Source of the DNA: Neckera pumila
Lineage: Eukaryota > Streptophyta > Bryopsida > Hypnales > Neckeraceae
DNA length: 64,000 nucleotides
Direction of reading: 5' to 3'
Assembly (NCBI GenBank): GCA_963969595.1
Contig: OZ018411.1
Coordinates: 29,833,445 to 29,897,444, forward strand
The notes under the pieces were generated by a model, which saw only the letters and a program-made list of their open reading frames with translations, searched no databases and was not told the DNA's origin. The position numbers and the translations under genes were made by a program. Shown here in pieces: positions 25,074 to 36,639 of the stretch. Within the stretch, counting starts at the first letter, position 1; each line of letters opens with the position of its first letter.

Positions 25074-26917
25074 CCCCTTAAGTTCCATGACTAAGTTTAC
25101 ACCAAAAATGCTTGAAAACTGTCATTTTTAGTACAAGTATCAAATTTTTGAAAAAAGAAAAATTTTGACACATGTAATCTTAGGATCTTGTAGTACACTG
25201 ACTTGAGAACATGTGGAAAAAATTTCAAACATTTCCATTGTGTGGATTGAAAGATATGAGCATTTGAATTTGCAGAATTGCTATTTTGGTTCCTGCAAAA
25301 AACTAGGCAGCTGCACTTCACAAGCTCACTTTTCTATAAAAAATGTCCAAAATGGTGGTGCTTCTTTGAACTCATTTTCCTAGACAAGTTGGTTACATGC
25401 TTGAAAAAATTCACATCATTTGGAATTGTACAACATATAGGAAAAATATAGTAAGTAGAAAGAAGTAGAGAATGATTCAAAATATTAAATTGTTGAGAAT
25501 TTAATTTTGGAATTGAAAAATGCCAATCCCAATGGTTGCAATGTTGTAATAAGCAATTCACATCCTATGATTTTATTTAATTAAAAAAATACTGAAATTG
25601 AGTAAAATAAAGGATTTCAAAGTTTATTTTAGAGTAGAAAATCCATAATTGCCTGCAAACAAAAACTCTTCATAACTTTTGACTCATTGATCCAAGTGGA
25701 ATGATTCAAGGCTTTCCACGCATATAAAACTTTGGAAAACCAATTTTAAATTTTTATTTTTGACAAAAATGTTTTTTTATGATCTACCTTGATTGCCCGC
25801 CCGATGAAAAAAGTAACAGATTGGGCCATAACGTTTTATTCATATTTCCAAATGTCATGAAATTTTGTTCACATGAAAGATATTCCTTGTCCACAACTTC
25901 TAAGAAGTTGGGGCCTTAACCCCTAAAGGACCAAGGCCTTTTTTCTGCCAAAAAACTCTCAAGACTACCATTTTTAGAGCAAATAGTAAAAAAATTTAAA
26001 AATCGATTTTTTTCAATATCTAACCGTAGGACCTTATACCTAACTAGTATGACAATGTGTGGAAAAAATTTCAGAATTTTTGATCACACAAATTGCAAGG
26101 TATCTACGTTTGAAGTGAAAAAAACAAGTTTCTTAGCACATTGTGGGACTAGGTTTTTTGACTTTGAATATTTTTAGCTTAAATTTTTTGCACTATAGAG
26201 TTTTGAGCTTTAAATCTTTCTAGTCAAGAATTGAGTTGAGAGTCTAGGAAAAAAAAAGATATTCAAAAAAACTTAATTTTCATTCTTAAAAAAATTGTTA
26301 AATACAAGTAGGTACAAGATAGAAGGAAAATTTAAAATATTAATATCTTTTAGATGGAATTAAAATACACTAATTCCAATGGTGAGATTGTTCTAGCACA
26401 AAAACTAAACCATGTGGAACTTTTTTTTCTGAAAAATTGCAAAAATTGCATTCCAAAATGAATCCTACAAGTTATTTTTTTCAAGAAGATGCTCTAATTG
26501 CTCAAAAAACAAGATTGTCCATAACTTTCTCATAGAAAATCCAAATGAAATAAATCAAAGCTTTCCAAATAGGCAAAAATATAATCTATAAGGAAAAAGA
26601 ATTGAAAAAAAAAATTAAATTTTTTGCAAAATTTTTTTGTTGCCCCTTCTCCCTTGTTTTGAGCTTATTTGGGCATAACTTTTGTTCCCGGGCACCGATT
26701 AAAAAAAATATACTCCCACAAAGCTTATCATTTTTTTAATCTCCAAAAAAAGTATAAAAAAAATACGACAAAAATTCAGCTCGTAGGTACCTGCCCAAAA
26801 TCCCATTTGTCCTCCGAAGGGACAATGGTCCTTTAGGGGTTAAATATGCAAATTTCTAGTTACAAGTACTTGCCCAACATCGCTATGTTGCTAAAACAGC
26901 ATCTAGTCTTTTAGGAA
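25074..26917 (+). mobile_element. TTAA-flanked element, family C copy 2 (interrupted)
   Basis: Begins CCCCTTAAGTTCCATGAC after TTAA (25070-25073) and ends TAGTCTTTTAGGAA before TTAA (26918-26921). The two halves align with family C at 15741-16392 ('cataacttttgactcattgat', 'attccttgtcc', 'tacttgccca'). They are split by element A at 25920-26839. Without the insert it would be roughly 920 bp. Confidence 0.75.
25920..26839 (+). mobile_element. TTAA-flanked element, family A copy 1 (intact)
   Basis: Left end CCCCTAAAGGACCAAGGCC; right end on the minus strand CCCCTAAAGGACCATTGTCC. TTAA duplicates are at 25916-25919 and 26840-26843. It is 920 bp and non-coding. It sits inside a family C element, so it inserted later. 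It also keeps, at 26201-26220, the unoccupied form of the site where the 5.5-kb piggyBac element landed in the sister copy at 44619. Confidence 0.85.
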
Positions 26918-26921
26918 TTAA

Positions 26922-27527
26922 GAAGATTTTAATACAAGATCTTAAATTTTTGCAAGCTTTTTTCTAATTTTTAATTTTTTTGTTCCTATATGAACTAATT
27001 TAGAACCATCGCCAAATAAATTGTAAAGCACTAAATGAACACTGTAGTTATATGGAGTAGCATTTAAGAATAAACAAAAATGGTTTATACAACGTATTTG
27101 AGTAATTCATCCAATTCATATAGCTCTTTGAGTAAGTCATTTAAAAACATTGACAATCCATCTAATGGATGCTAGGACTTTTGAAGTGTTAACCATGAGA
27201 AAGCATGGTAGGAGGGGGAATGTAGATCTACAATTATACTTGGAGAAAACATAGGAACGTTTTGTTTGCGTCGCATGATAAAATTTGCAAATTTTGAGTT
27301 CATATTTGCAATCAGAGGCCCCAAATTAGCTAGGAGAGGTGTTTACAATTGAATAAAGACAGCACAAAATAGGGTTTCTTTTTTTATTACATTCATCCCT
27401 GGCTTTACCTTTTTGTTGCACTACAATAGACTCAACCCCGTAGGAGATTCTTTATTGATAAAAAATTCTAGGAGAAATAGAAACTTTCTTTCCTTTTTTT
27501 TAAACAAATGAAGAAATAGAAATAGGC
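26922..27527. other. Intergenic, no gene seen
   Basis: AT-rich sequence without coding features or recognisable element ends. Confidence 0.5.
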
Positions 27528-27600
27528 TTTTTTTTTTTTAACATATGAACCAATTCCATTGATAGAGGAAAAGTACAAAGAACCAAGGGAGCTAGTCCCC
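27528..27600 (-). mobile_element. Possible retroposon 3' tail (minus), second copy
   Basis: Poly-T, then AACATATGAACCAATTCC, ATTGATAGAGGAAAAGTACA and AAGAACCAAGG, parallel to the tail at 5741-5830. Two independent copies with the same order support a dispersed retroposon end in reverse orientation. The body of the element is not recognised. Confidence 0.35.
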
Positions 27601-27685
27601 AGCAGAAGTATTTAACATTTTCAGACAACTATCAACGACCAAATAGAGAAAACTAGACACAACCCCGAAGGAGGTCAAGACCTAA

Positions 27686-28106
27686 GAGCATCCTCAATGC
27701 TATGCGCGTGAAAAAGCATTGTAACGGTACATGGAGGATTTACACTCGTCTCCTTTTCTTCAATGTGACTTTTCCAGTTGCCTCAATGCGACAACCACAC
27801 TTGAAACTGTAAACAACGCGAGACGCATAAGCACGGAAGTGGGAGGTGAAGCGGTTGGTGGGAATTGAAAGATTGAGAGCATAAATATTCACTCAAGCGT
27901 AGTTGTTATTGTTGTTAACCAAGGAGTGTGGACGTGAGTTTGGAGGGCACAACAAAGAACAAGTTTTTGCCGCACCAGAGCCACAAAATGCAGAGTCTGT
28001 GAAGGTAGTATGGAAGATGCCATTAGCATTGGGCCAGGTTTTTGGTTCTTCTCTGTGACCCACTTGCCGTTGCAATGCGTGCATGGACGTAGCATTGAGG
28101 ATGCTC
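27686..28106. mobile_element. PIF/Harbinger-like MITE, TAA-flanked
   Basis: Left end GAGCATCCTCAATGCTATGC; right end on the minus strand GAGCATCCTCAATGCTACGT. TAA at 27683-27685 and 28107-28109. It is 421 bp and GC-richer than its surroundings. Its right TAA is also the left TAA of the next MITE. Confidence 0.85.
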
Positions 28107-28109
28107 TAA

Positions 28110-28676
28110 GGGCCGCTTTACACCAAGAGGCCGGGCCAATTTCCTCTGTAAGAGGCCAAGAATCCTGACTTCTGATTGGACAAAAGGCTCAAATCAGCCC
28201 CAACCCCTTTACACCAAGAGGCTGGGCCAATTTGGTGAATTGAATTTTTTATTCAAAAAAGACATGATCTGACATGGCCTGAGCTTGCTGAATTGAATGC
28301 ACCAAAAATGGGAGGCCAATTCTTGGCCTTGGGGCCAATGTCAGATTTCAATTAAAAAAATTGTTTTAATAAAAAACTATTTTTTTCAACTAATCATTAT
28401 TGTTGGATTTTGTGCAATCGGCCTCATGGGGATTAGGACTGGCCTCTAGATGTAAAGAGGCCCTGAAAATTTCAGCCCCTCTCTCTTTCTTTTGTAGGTT
28501 TTATTGAATCATCCCGGCTTCTTGGCCTTAAGGCCTTTACATATGGAAAAATTGGCCCCCCATTATAATCTTATTCTAATGGGAAGTTGAGGCTGGCCTC
28601 CAGCCCAAAAGGGGCTGAAATTTTGTGCAATTGACTTGGAGGAGAATTGGCCCGGCTTCTTGGTGTAAAGCGGCCC
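28110..28676. mobile_element. Tourist-like MITE, GGGCCGCTTTACACC ends
   Basis: Left end GGGCCGCTTTACACCAAGAG; right end on the minus strand GGGCCGCTTTACACCAAGAA, pairing on into GCCGGGCCAATT. TAA at 28107-28109 and 28677-28679. It is 567 bp, and the interior repeats 'tttacaccaagaggctgggccaattt' (28207). GGGCC-type ends with a TAA target fit the Tourist/PIF-Harbinger group. Confidence 0.88.
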
Positions 28677-28739
28677 TAAGTTAACGAGGCAGCAGGAGAC
28701 CGAAAACCAGTTGAAGAGCCTGCCATCTAGAAATAGAAA

Positions 28740-28942
28740 TTTTCAATGTCTGTCCTGGCTCATGTCAATTTTGACTCCTGATTTGAAGACGCCTAAAGAC
28801 GCCGGAGACCTCAGTCTGACTTCGTTGTGACCAAAAATTGGCACTGCCTGCCGCCTCTCCCTTTTGGAAACTGGACCATCCAAATCAAGGCTAGTGACAT
28901 GCCGTCTGTACGTGAGCCACTCAGCCACGGCAACTGAACCGG
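28740..28942 (-). mobile_element. Candidate tRNA-derived SINE
   Basis: On the minus strand the segment begins GTTGCCGTGGCTGAGTGG, a good match to a tRNA internal A box (TGGCNNAGTGG). About 40 bases on it has GGATGGTCCAGTTTCC, a weak match to a B box (GGTTCGANTCC). The spacing suits a pol III promoter. No proper tRNA cloverleaf can be drawn by eye and only one copy is seen, so this is tentative. Confidence 0.35.
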
Positions 28943-29210
28943 ACCATCAAAAGTTTCTCCGTCCGAAATCCTCTCACTGACTATGGAATGTTACTGGAGA
29001 GACCTCTCGAGTCCAACATAAGTGAAGTTTTAGCTTGGATCATTCCCGCTTGGAGGAGGAATAAGACCATCTTGTCGTGGGCCATTCCACGAGGCCTCTA
29101 TGGTATCAATTCTTTCTTTGGAAAATTTGACCCAATGCAAACCCGGCATCCAAATGTCAAATGGATTTTACGGTATTATAAAAAGAAAGGAAGAAAAGAA
29201 TCTACATTAA

Positions 29211-30130
29211 CTCCTAAAGTCCCATTGTCTCCTCGGGGGACAAAATGGATTTCGGGCATGATACTACGGCTTCAAGATTCATCATTATTTTCTGAAACTT
29301 TTTATGAAGAAAAAAAAACACATTAGCTTTATGAGAATATCATTTTTATTTCAATCGGTGCCCAGGAGCAAAAGTTATAGCACAAAAGGTCCTTTTTTTC
29401 GGTACAGCAAGCAAAAATCTTCTCACACAAAAAAATTTTAAAAAAATTTTAAAAATTATTTTCTCATAGATTGTATTTTTATCTATATGGGAAGCTTTGA
29501 TTCATTCCATTTGGATTTGTTATGTGAAAGTTATGGACAAGCTTATTCTTAGGGCAATTAGAGCATCTTCTTAAAAAAATAACTTGTAGGACTCATTTCT
29601 GAATGCAAATTTCACAATTTTTCAAAAAAAATTGTTTGACAAGGCTAAATTTGCTTGCTAAGACAATCTCACCATTGGCATTATAGTGTTTTGATCCCAT
29701 CTTAGAGCTATTGACAATTTAGTTTTTCTTTCAATCTTGGACCTACTTCTACTTAACAATTTTTCAAAGAATGAAAATCAAGTGTACTTTTTTGGAATTT
29801 TTTTTCTTAGATTATCAACTCAATTATTCAACATAATAAAAATTGAATTCAAAGTTTTTAGTGCATTTTTTTTTTACAAATGGCGGTCAAAGTCATCTTA
29901 AATTGCAAGTTAGTGTTCAAAAAATCAAAATTTTCCAACTTTGAATGCTAATATCTTCTAATCTGTGCAGTCAAACTTTATGAATTTTTTACCACATGAT
30001 TTGAGATAAGTTGAGTATAAAATCCTAGAGTCAAATTCCAAAAAAAAAAATCTCTTTTCTTAGATGAACGCAATAGAACTAACAGTTTTGAGTTGTTTTT
30101 GACAGAAAAATGGCCTTGGGACTTTAGGGG
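29211..30130 (-). mobile_element. TTAA-flanked element, family A copy 2 (inverted)
   Basis: Left end CTCCTAAAGTCCCATTGTC; right end on the minus strand CCCCTAAAGTCCCAAGGCC. TTAA at 29207-29210 and 30131-30134. It is 920 bp, the same length as the copy at 25920-26839, but in the opposite orientation. It is diverged and non-coding. Confidence 0.82.
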
Positions 30131-30386
30131 TTAAAGAAATGACTTTCCATGGAAACAAGGAAGATTGAATTGATTAGCGCACATACCAACAAACTTTTCT
30201 TAGCATCCATTGGGTACTATCGCTTTTCATCATGATGACTCCCACGAGTCAACTTACTGAAAGCTTTACCGGGGTAGGCAAAATGACAAAATATGCCAAT
30301 CCTGGAGGGTCGCATGCCAAGGCCGTGAAAGTGGAGGTCTCCATACCGGTTGTATTGGAGCACAAGTTTAAATTAAAATTATCGTC

Positions 30387-30439
30387 CACCCTGCACAGTG
30401 CCAATACTGTGCAGGGTGCCGGTTGCATTGCAGATGGTC
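30387..30439. mobile_element. Solitary MITE end with 13-bp palindrome
   Basis: A perfect palindrome (CACCCTGCACAGT, loop, ACTGTGCAGGGTG, 30387-30418) is followed by GCATTGCAGATGGTC and TAA (30440-30442). The last part equals the right end of the MITE at 43806-44295. No matching left end was found upstream, so this is a truncated or rearranged copy. Confidence 0.5.
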
Positions 30440-30442
30440 TAA

Positions 30443-32272
30443 GGTAGGTGGTCCATAAAGCAACCTTAACCCTGTATTGATGGCCATGTTCATTAAATTG
30501 AGACAAAATGCACATTTTGAGACTTCAATCCTGCTCTTGGAGACTTCCATTCTAATGAATCAAAGATTTATGAACAAATCATCCTTTAAAAAATCAAAGG
30601 TTTATAAATGTATTCTCAAATGTATTATATGTGAAATCTCAATTTATCAAATTTTCTTAATATTGAACACCCTATTATCATCTAAATGTAGGATCAAAGA
30701 TAATATGAGACTGCAAATTGTCTCATATTAATAAATATGGCCATAATGCTATCATAGAAACTAAGTGTCTGATGAATGACAAATAATCTTTGCATATATG
30801 ACTGAAGTGCGATTGTTCATCCTTGAAATTTCCTGCATAAAGGGGAGACCTTGCATAGTAGTTTGACCTTGAATGAGGACTCTTGGTTTTCTTAAAGTAG
30901 ATGATACACACTATATCAAAAGGATGATTTCAGCAGAAACCAACCCGTCCATATAGGATTAGAGGATGAAGAGGTGATCTTGAAAATCATTCTTTTCCAT
31001 TACTATGTAAATCATTGGCTTAAGAAATAGCAAAAGCACTCATTGGAAGCCAAACCATTATAGAAGACCTTCTTTTTTCACAACAAAATTATGAGGATGA
31101 ATAGTTGTACTTCTGTCCTATACAAAAGGATCTTCTATCATCCATCAACTACAAAATGGCCTTGTCATCATTTATGGGTTAAACGCTAGGCTGGTGACCA
31201 TAGAAATCATCCCTCTTGGAATTATGTGCCACCATCTACTTTTAAAAGTCCAAAGTACTTACTGGAGATCAAACTACGGTGCAAGATCTTCCCATTTTGC
31301 ACAAAATTCCAAAGCTGAACAATTGCACTTTTGTCCTACATAGAAAGATTTTTTGTCATTCATCGGCCAAAAGACATCATTTAAGGGTTAAGAGTGGATT
31401 GCATTTGAGGGGAAGCTCAACTCCTTGAAACAATTTTCAGTAAATATTTGTACGAAGAAAAAATGGAATTGGCATCTAACCCAAGTTGTTTCATATGGAG
31501 TATTTTTTTGGACCTTTGTGGATTTAGTTACAAATTTTTGAATGTTGAAATGTTGTGGTCATTAAAAGTATCCACTTCTTGAAATGTACACTATTGATGT
31601 ATTTAAAAAAACAAAATGTACTTCTACGTTAGAAGATGCTTTTAGAATAGGGTCTGTTTTAGAACCTCCTACCTTAATCCCTAAGTGCCTAAGGCCTTTC
31701 CAAATGTATTTTCCTACGAAAAAAGAGCATGGGCTTATAGTTATTCCCAATGAAGCAAATTTTCTTTTTTTCAAAATCTGATCATGTAGATGTTTAAAGA
31801 GCTTGCTTATTATTAGTGTGCATACCAATTTTGAGTATAAAATTGCATAGGAATTGTGAAATTACAACAAGAGAAATGTATGTATCCTATTTTTAGTATG
31901 ATGCCCTTCCCCACAATATTGAGAAATTTGCATATAAGAGTTTTTGGAGATTGGAGGTGATAAGAACAACTAGAAATAGTGCTAGCACACCAAAATGCAC
32001 TTACAAAAACCTTAAGTTCAAATGAAGAGCTACCAAATCCATTACACAATCCACCTCACAATTGTTGAAATGCAATTTTTTTTTATAAGTAGAAATTGCA
32101 AATAACTCCAAATCAACACTTGCATGTTTAAATTTTCAATGTGAAAATCATGAAAACACTTTATACTTTCTATTAGGACCATTTTCAAAACAAATGGATA
32201 AGTAAAATTTTTCAAATCTTAAATCAAGTAAAATTGGCAAGCTTTATTCTTCCACTACGTATGTGCCTTTGA
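30443..32272. other. Intergenic with diverged dispersed modules
   Basis: No gene is supported. The stretch 30750-31395 holds two diverged copies of a module ('aagtagatgat', 'gcaatt/gttgtactt.tgtcctata', 'tcattcatcggcc', 'catttaagggttaa'). The module recurs inverted at about 38565-38780. Some module ends carry a TTAA (for example GGGTTAA at 31174 and 31386), so these may be another old TTAA family, but I cannot define ends. Confidence 0.35.
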
Positions 32273-32493
32273 CATTAGAGGAGATTTTTGGGTGTTGGGA
32301 GACTGTGAGTTCCCCTGTATTCCTAGATTGCGGGAACACAGCTACAGCAGCTAGCTGACTTAGCACAGCGACTGCCATGTCATTTTTGAAAAAAAAAAAA
32401 ATTCTGACACGCCCGTACCGTCGTTCACTAAATTTGTGCAGACTGGAGAATGGGCTTGAAACAGTCTTCCAAGGCCCCCGAATCCCTCTAATG
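32273..32493. mobile_element. MITE copy 2, CATTAGA/GGGGGTCTTGG family (inverted)
   Basis: The right end on the minus strand reads CATTAGAGGGATTCGGGGGC, and the left end CATTAGAGGAGATTTTTGGG. The interior matches the element at 2666-2970 on the opposite strand, including the poly-T block and the 'tgacatggcaatcgc'-like segment. It is 221 bp, shorter than copy 1. Confidence 0.7.
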
Positions 32494-33125
32494 GGACTTG
32501 TCAAAAATCAAATTTTTTCTTTTTTCAGTGAAAAATAAAAGCTTTCAATGGTTAACCTTGAATACTGCCTATAAACAAAAAAAACTTGTGGTAAAAAAAT
32601 TCAACTACCTACACCAAAATGTGCCTGAAATATTAGATCAACCATATATGGTTGGTTAGGCAGCTAGGGGTTAATCCCTCTCTAAATGCCTAGAAGGGAA
32701 TTCAATTCAAAATGAGGGAAGACATTGGATGGGTGGTTGCAAATTATTGGACATGTTGTATTTTGTTGGCCGGATTCATGAGTGAGCTAGTTGGTTGGGC
32801 ACGTTTGTGAATATTCAAAGTCAACAATAATTTCAATGGACTTGGAAATTGCAATGCTAGGAGCTCCCACATTCTAGAGGAACAAAAGTGACCCCATAGC
32901 ATTGGTTAACTATATCTTGAAGACAACAATTTTGAGATAGGGTGGTGTAAAATCAGTTATAGGCTCTATTATGTCAAAATATAAGATATAAACATTCTAA
33001 ATGAAACATTATTTTTTGGTCTCAAAATCTCAATGATGCCACATTTAACTACTTTTGGACATTTGAAAGTCCAAAATTAATACCGGTCTTCAACAGAAAA
33101 AAAATTGATCACCAAGAGATAGTGC
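32494..33125. other. Intergenic, no gene seen
   Basis: AT-rich sequence with no coding features. A small gggtta near 32669 resembles the ends of the TTAA elements but has no partner. Confidence 0.4.
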
Positions 33126-33234
33126 AAAACATCAAGAGATCTATCCAAAACATCCAGAGATTTGTTTAAATATCGAGAGATCTGTTCAAACATCGTGGGA
33201 TCCTACAATGTTATTATCGTGAGATCCCACGATG
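33126..33234. repeat. About 21-bp tandem array ending in a palindrome
   Basis: Units such as AAAACATCAAGAGATCTATCC, AAAACATCCAGAGATTTGTTT, AAATATCGAGAGATCTGTTC and AAACATCGTGGGATCCTAC follow one another. The array closes with a palindrome, CATCGTGGGATC paired with GATCCCACGATG (33191-33234). Unknown role. Confidence 0.65.
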
Positions 33235-33488
33235 TTTTGTCTAGAATTCATTGAATAGTCCAAAAGTAGTTAAATGTGCCACTGTGGTTGAAATCTTGGG
33301 TTTTGTATTTTCATTTGTTTTAACTCGTAAAGAGGCTTAAGATGAAATCATTTATACTTTTAATGTAGGAAGAATGGATGTTGTTATTAAATCTTTGAGT
33401 ACAAACTACGGAGCTTTGACTCAAATATTAGGCAAGACAAGACAAATCCAAACAACAAAGAATTATAATGGATGCATTGGGACATTAA

Positions 33489-34100
33489 TTCCTAAAGGAC
33501 CAAACATAGCAATATTTTGGCAACATAGCATTTTAGATCATCCATTTGGGGACAAACTTTTCATTTTTTTCTTTTGAGATTTTCACACAACATGTGGGCA
33601 AGGAATAGCTTCAAGACACAATAGTTTTCATAACTTTTGACTACATGGTTAAAAAATTATTGTATGATGTAGTTTCTTTTGGATTCTAAGGAGCTCAAAA
33701 AAATCATTTGAAATAAAAATTTGAACTTGGTTTCCTAAATTCATATAAACGTGGAAAGCTTTGAATCATTCAATTTTGATTAATGAAATGAGAGTTATGA
33801 GAAGTTTTAGTTTGCGGATAGTTATAGAATCTCTATTCTAAACTACCCTTAAACTCCTTCATTTAGCTCAATTTTCAATGTTTTTGAAAAAAAATTTGAA
33901 AATTATTGGATGTAGATTGTTTATTACAATAGTACAACCATTAAAATTGGAATTTTTCAATTTCATAACTAAATTATGAACAATTATTAGTATTTTAAAT
34001 CATACTCTATTTTTTTCTACTTACTATTTTTTTCAAGCATGAATGTGAAATATTTTTTGTTGAAATTTTTTATATGTACCCCCAATTTATTTTTTCAACA
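33489..34100 (-). mobile_element. TTAA element, family C copy 3 (inverted, one end)
   Basis: The left boundary is TTAA (33485-33488) followed by TTCCTAAAGGACCAAACATA, the family C right end on the minus strand. Internal blocks match family C inverted ('gatgtagattgtttatta', 'ttttgattaatgaaatgagagttatg'). The far end is not recognisable, so the copy is truncated or strongly diverged. Confidence 0.55.
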
Positions 34101-35470
34101 TATTATGCAGAGTTCCAAGTTGTAGAATCTACATATTTTTGTATAAACTTTTTGAAAGATGGAACCTAACCATTTAAGAAGAGCTGAAATACTTCTTTAA
34201 CCACATGCAAAAGTTATAAGAGTTCAAAGTTGAATTGTTATTTATTTTCTAAAATTGTGCTTATTTCATTGTTCACACCTTGAAAAGAGTACAACAAGCA
34301 CCTATCTTTCTTTTTTTTTTTTTTTCTAGGGCTTGCTTTTGAGAACATGCTTAGAGTTGGGTAATCCTACCTTAATAACCTATCTATCTGTTGAAAAACT
34401 TGTGAATATCCCAATGTTTGTAGGAGAACCGCCGATTAATTTATTGTTAATTAGCTAGTGGAATTGGAAAAAAAACCCAGTTGCAATTTGAAAGCATTGA
34501 AAAACTGCGATAAAATGTTCTATAAAATTTATTGAGTATTTAATTTCTATTTAAAATTTAAAAAAATAGAGAAACTCCTGAATTGAACACTTGAAAAAAT
34601 GGTTCAATATGGGAATTAATGGAAATAGTTGGTAAAACTCAAAAAAAATACTGAACGCTGGATAAACCTATAAAAAAAAGGAAAATTTAAATTGTCAAAT
34701 TAATGAGATTTGCTGCATCTCTTTAATTATAATTAAATTTAAATAAATTAAAAGACATATAATTATTAAGTTTGATGTTTGAAATTCGTTTTCTGTGGCT
34801 CTAAGTTAGTCCGTCAACCGTCACCGCCTGTTCTTTTGGACTTGGGACAAAGCCCACCAGAAGTCTTGTTTGAGTCAACCCCAGGAGGCCAGGATCAGTG
34901 GGGTTTTTTGGGCCTTATGAGGCCCAAATGCCTCCAAAAAAATGGGCTGCATCAAGCCTATAGGAAAAATTTGAAGAAAAATGTCAAATTGCTCTAATGT
35001 TTTTTAAAATTTTGGATGAAAATGCCAAATATAAATGAAACTCATCCAAATATGTGGATGAAAAGATAATTCTATCCAAAATATAGATGAATACTAAAAT
35101 ATTTGGCTTCATTATTTTCTCGTACGTTGCCACTTCAACACTTCTCCAAAAACCAAAAAAAAAACCTAGCCAAGATTGAAACCTAATCTATACTCGACTG
35201 TACTCTATACTATACAATACAGTGTAGTAGTGAGGTCAAATCATACACGGGATTCTAATCTCTTAAAATTGAAGTTCATTCTTTATTTGTGTAAAAATAT
35301 TAAAAAAAATACAATACAAATGTTAATTTATTCAATAAAAAATCACTCCTCACTTTCAGAGTAATTAAATACAAAAAAATACAAAATGAAAGAAAGTAAG
35401 TAAAATGAAATTAAATAAAAAAACATAGTTTGTTTTATTTGTTGGACAATACTGTAGCTTTTGGTTGTAA
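34101..35470. other. Intergenic, no gene seen
   Basis: AT-rich sequence with a poly-T tract near 34310. Nothing coding could be supported. Confidence 0.5.
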
Positions 35471-35865
35471 GAGCATCGCCACCCATTCATGGCCAAGCTC
35501 CCGGCCCGGGACTTGGGCGGGGTCGGGAAGAAAAAGAGAGTCATCTATTCACGGGAAAGGGACAAAAGAAGACCGATCACTCCAAAATGAGCTCTCCAAA
35601 CATTAGCTCCCCGTCCCCGCCGCGCTTTAACCCAAGCTTGATCTTGTCAGCTTTGTTGGTCAGTGGGCCATTTCTTAACTTTTTTAAATCAATTAGCATT
35701 TTGGTTGGCTCTTGGTTATGTTAAGTCATTAATGCATGAATTTGTCTTGTTTTGGCGTGTGCACTTCCCCGCAAATGGTTGGTGGACAAAAGCAACCCAG
35801 GAGCTATCGAGCACTGGCCAACTTATTTTATTAGCCTTGTTTCCAGGGAATGGGTGACAATGCTC
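35471..35865. mobile_element. PIF/Harbinger-like MITE, TAA-flanked
   Basis: Left end GAGCATCGCCACCCATTC; right end on the minus strand GAGCATTGTCACCCATTC. TAA at 35468-35470 and 35866-35868. It is 395 bp and GC-rich near the left end (CTCCCGGCCCGGGAC). No coding content is recognised. Confidence 0.82.
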
Positions 35866-36639
35866 TAATAGTTGATCATTCACGTTTTAAGTTTTTTGCT
35901 GCTAATCTACTAAGGTAGAAGCACCAATTGTCAACCATGCCTAATACTAAATTTGTAGGGTGCACTATTTGCAACCTTAGGTTGGAAACCAAGCTTGGAG
36001 TGTTTTTTTTTGTCTTTTTCAAGGTTGGGACTAATATGGTTATGACATGTGTCCGGAAGTAGTGAGCATTTTTGAATGATTGGAATTAGAAGACTCTAAA
36101 CATTGGCTACAACTGAAGTGCACTTTTGACTCCCAAAATTCATAGTAATTTCAATTTTTGGAAATAAAATTCTGAAAATTTTGCAATCCCCATATTTCCT
36201 ATTTTCCTACATGGGAAATATTTCCACGACCTCAAACTAAAAACAATCTGGTCCAAAACTGCTTAAATGATCGACTGTCGGTGCTTCTATCTTACCAGGG
36301 ATTCTAAGTCAACTCTACGTAATTATTAAAGAAGCATCTACACTTTGAGACACTTTGTCCCTCCAAAGTAACTACATCTTAAATCGCATAGTTAAGCAAT
36401 TTAGCATGATTCAGCATGGTTTTCACTATTATATTGAAAAAAAATTGGAGAGTCCCATTGGTAGTCAAAATGGGATTCTAGATTCTCTTAGAATGCATTT
36501 TTTGGACACTGTGTGAATAAACTACGAATTTTCAAAGTGCTAAAAATAGTTGTATCTAAAAGCAATTGTAGAATCATATGAATAGTGGGAGTACATTTTA
36601 GGCAAGACTATCTAGTGTACAATTTTAAAAAGCGTGTGA
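35866..36639. other. Intergenic, no gene seen
   Basis: AT-rich sequence without coding features. Confidence 0.45.

Noticed and set aside
28905..28942. A functional tRNA gene
   Set aside because: An A box-like sequence is present, but no cloverleaf with paired acceptor stem can be formed and the B box is weak.
33489..34100. Both ends of family C copy 3
   Set aside because: Only the left end could be matched; a right TTAA end near 34190 did not resemble the family, so it was not reported as complete.
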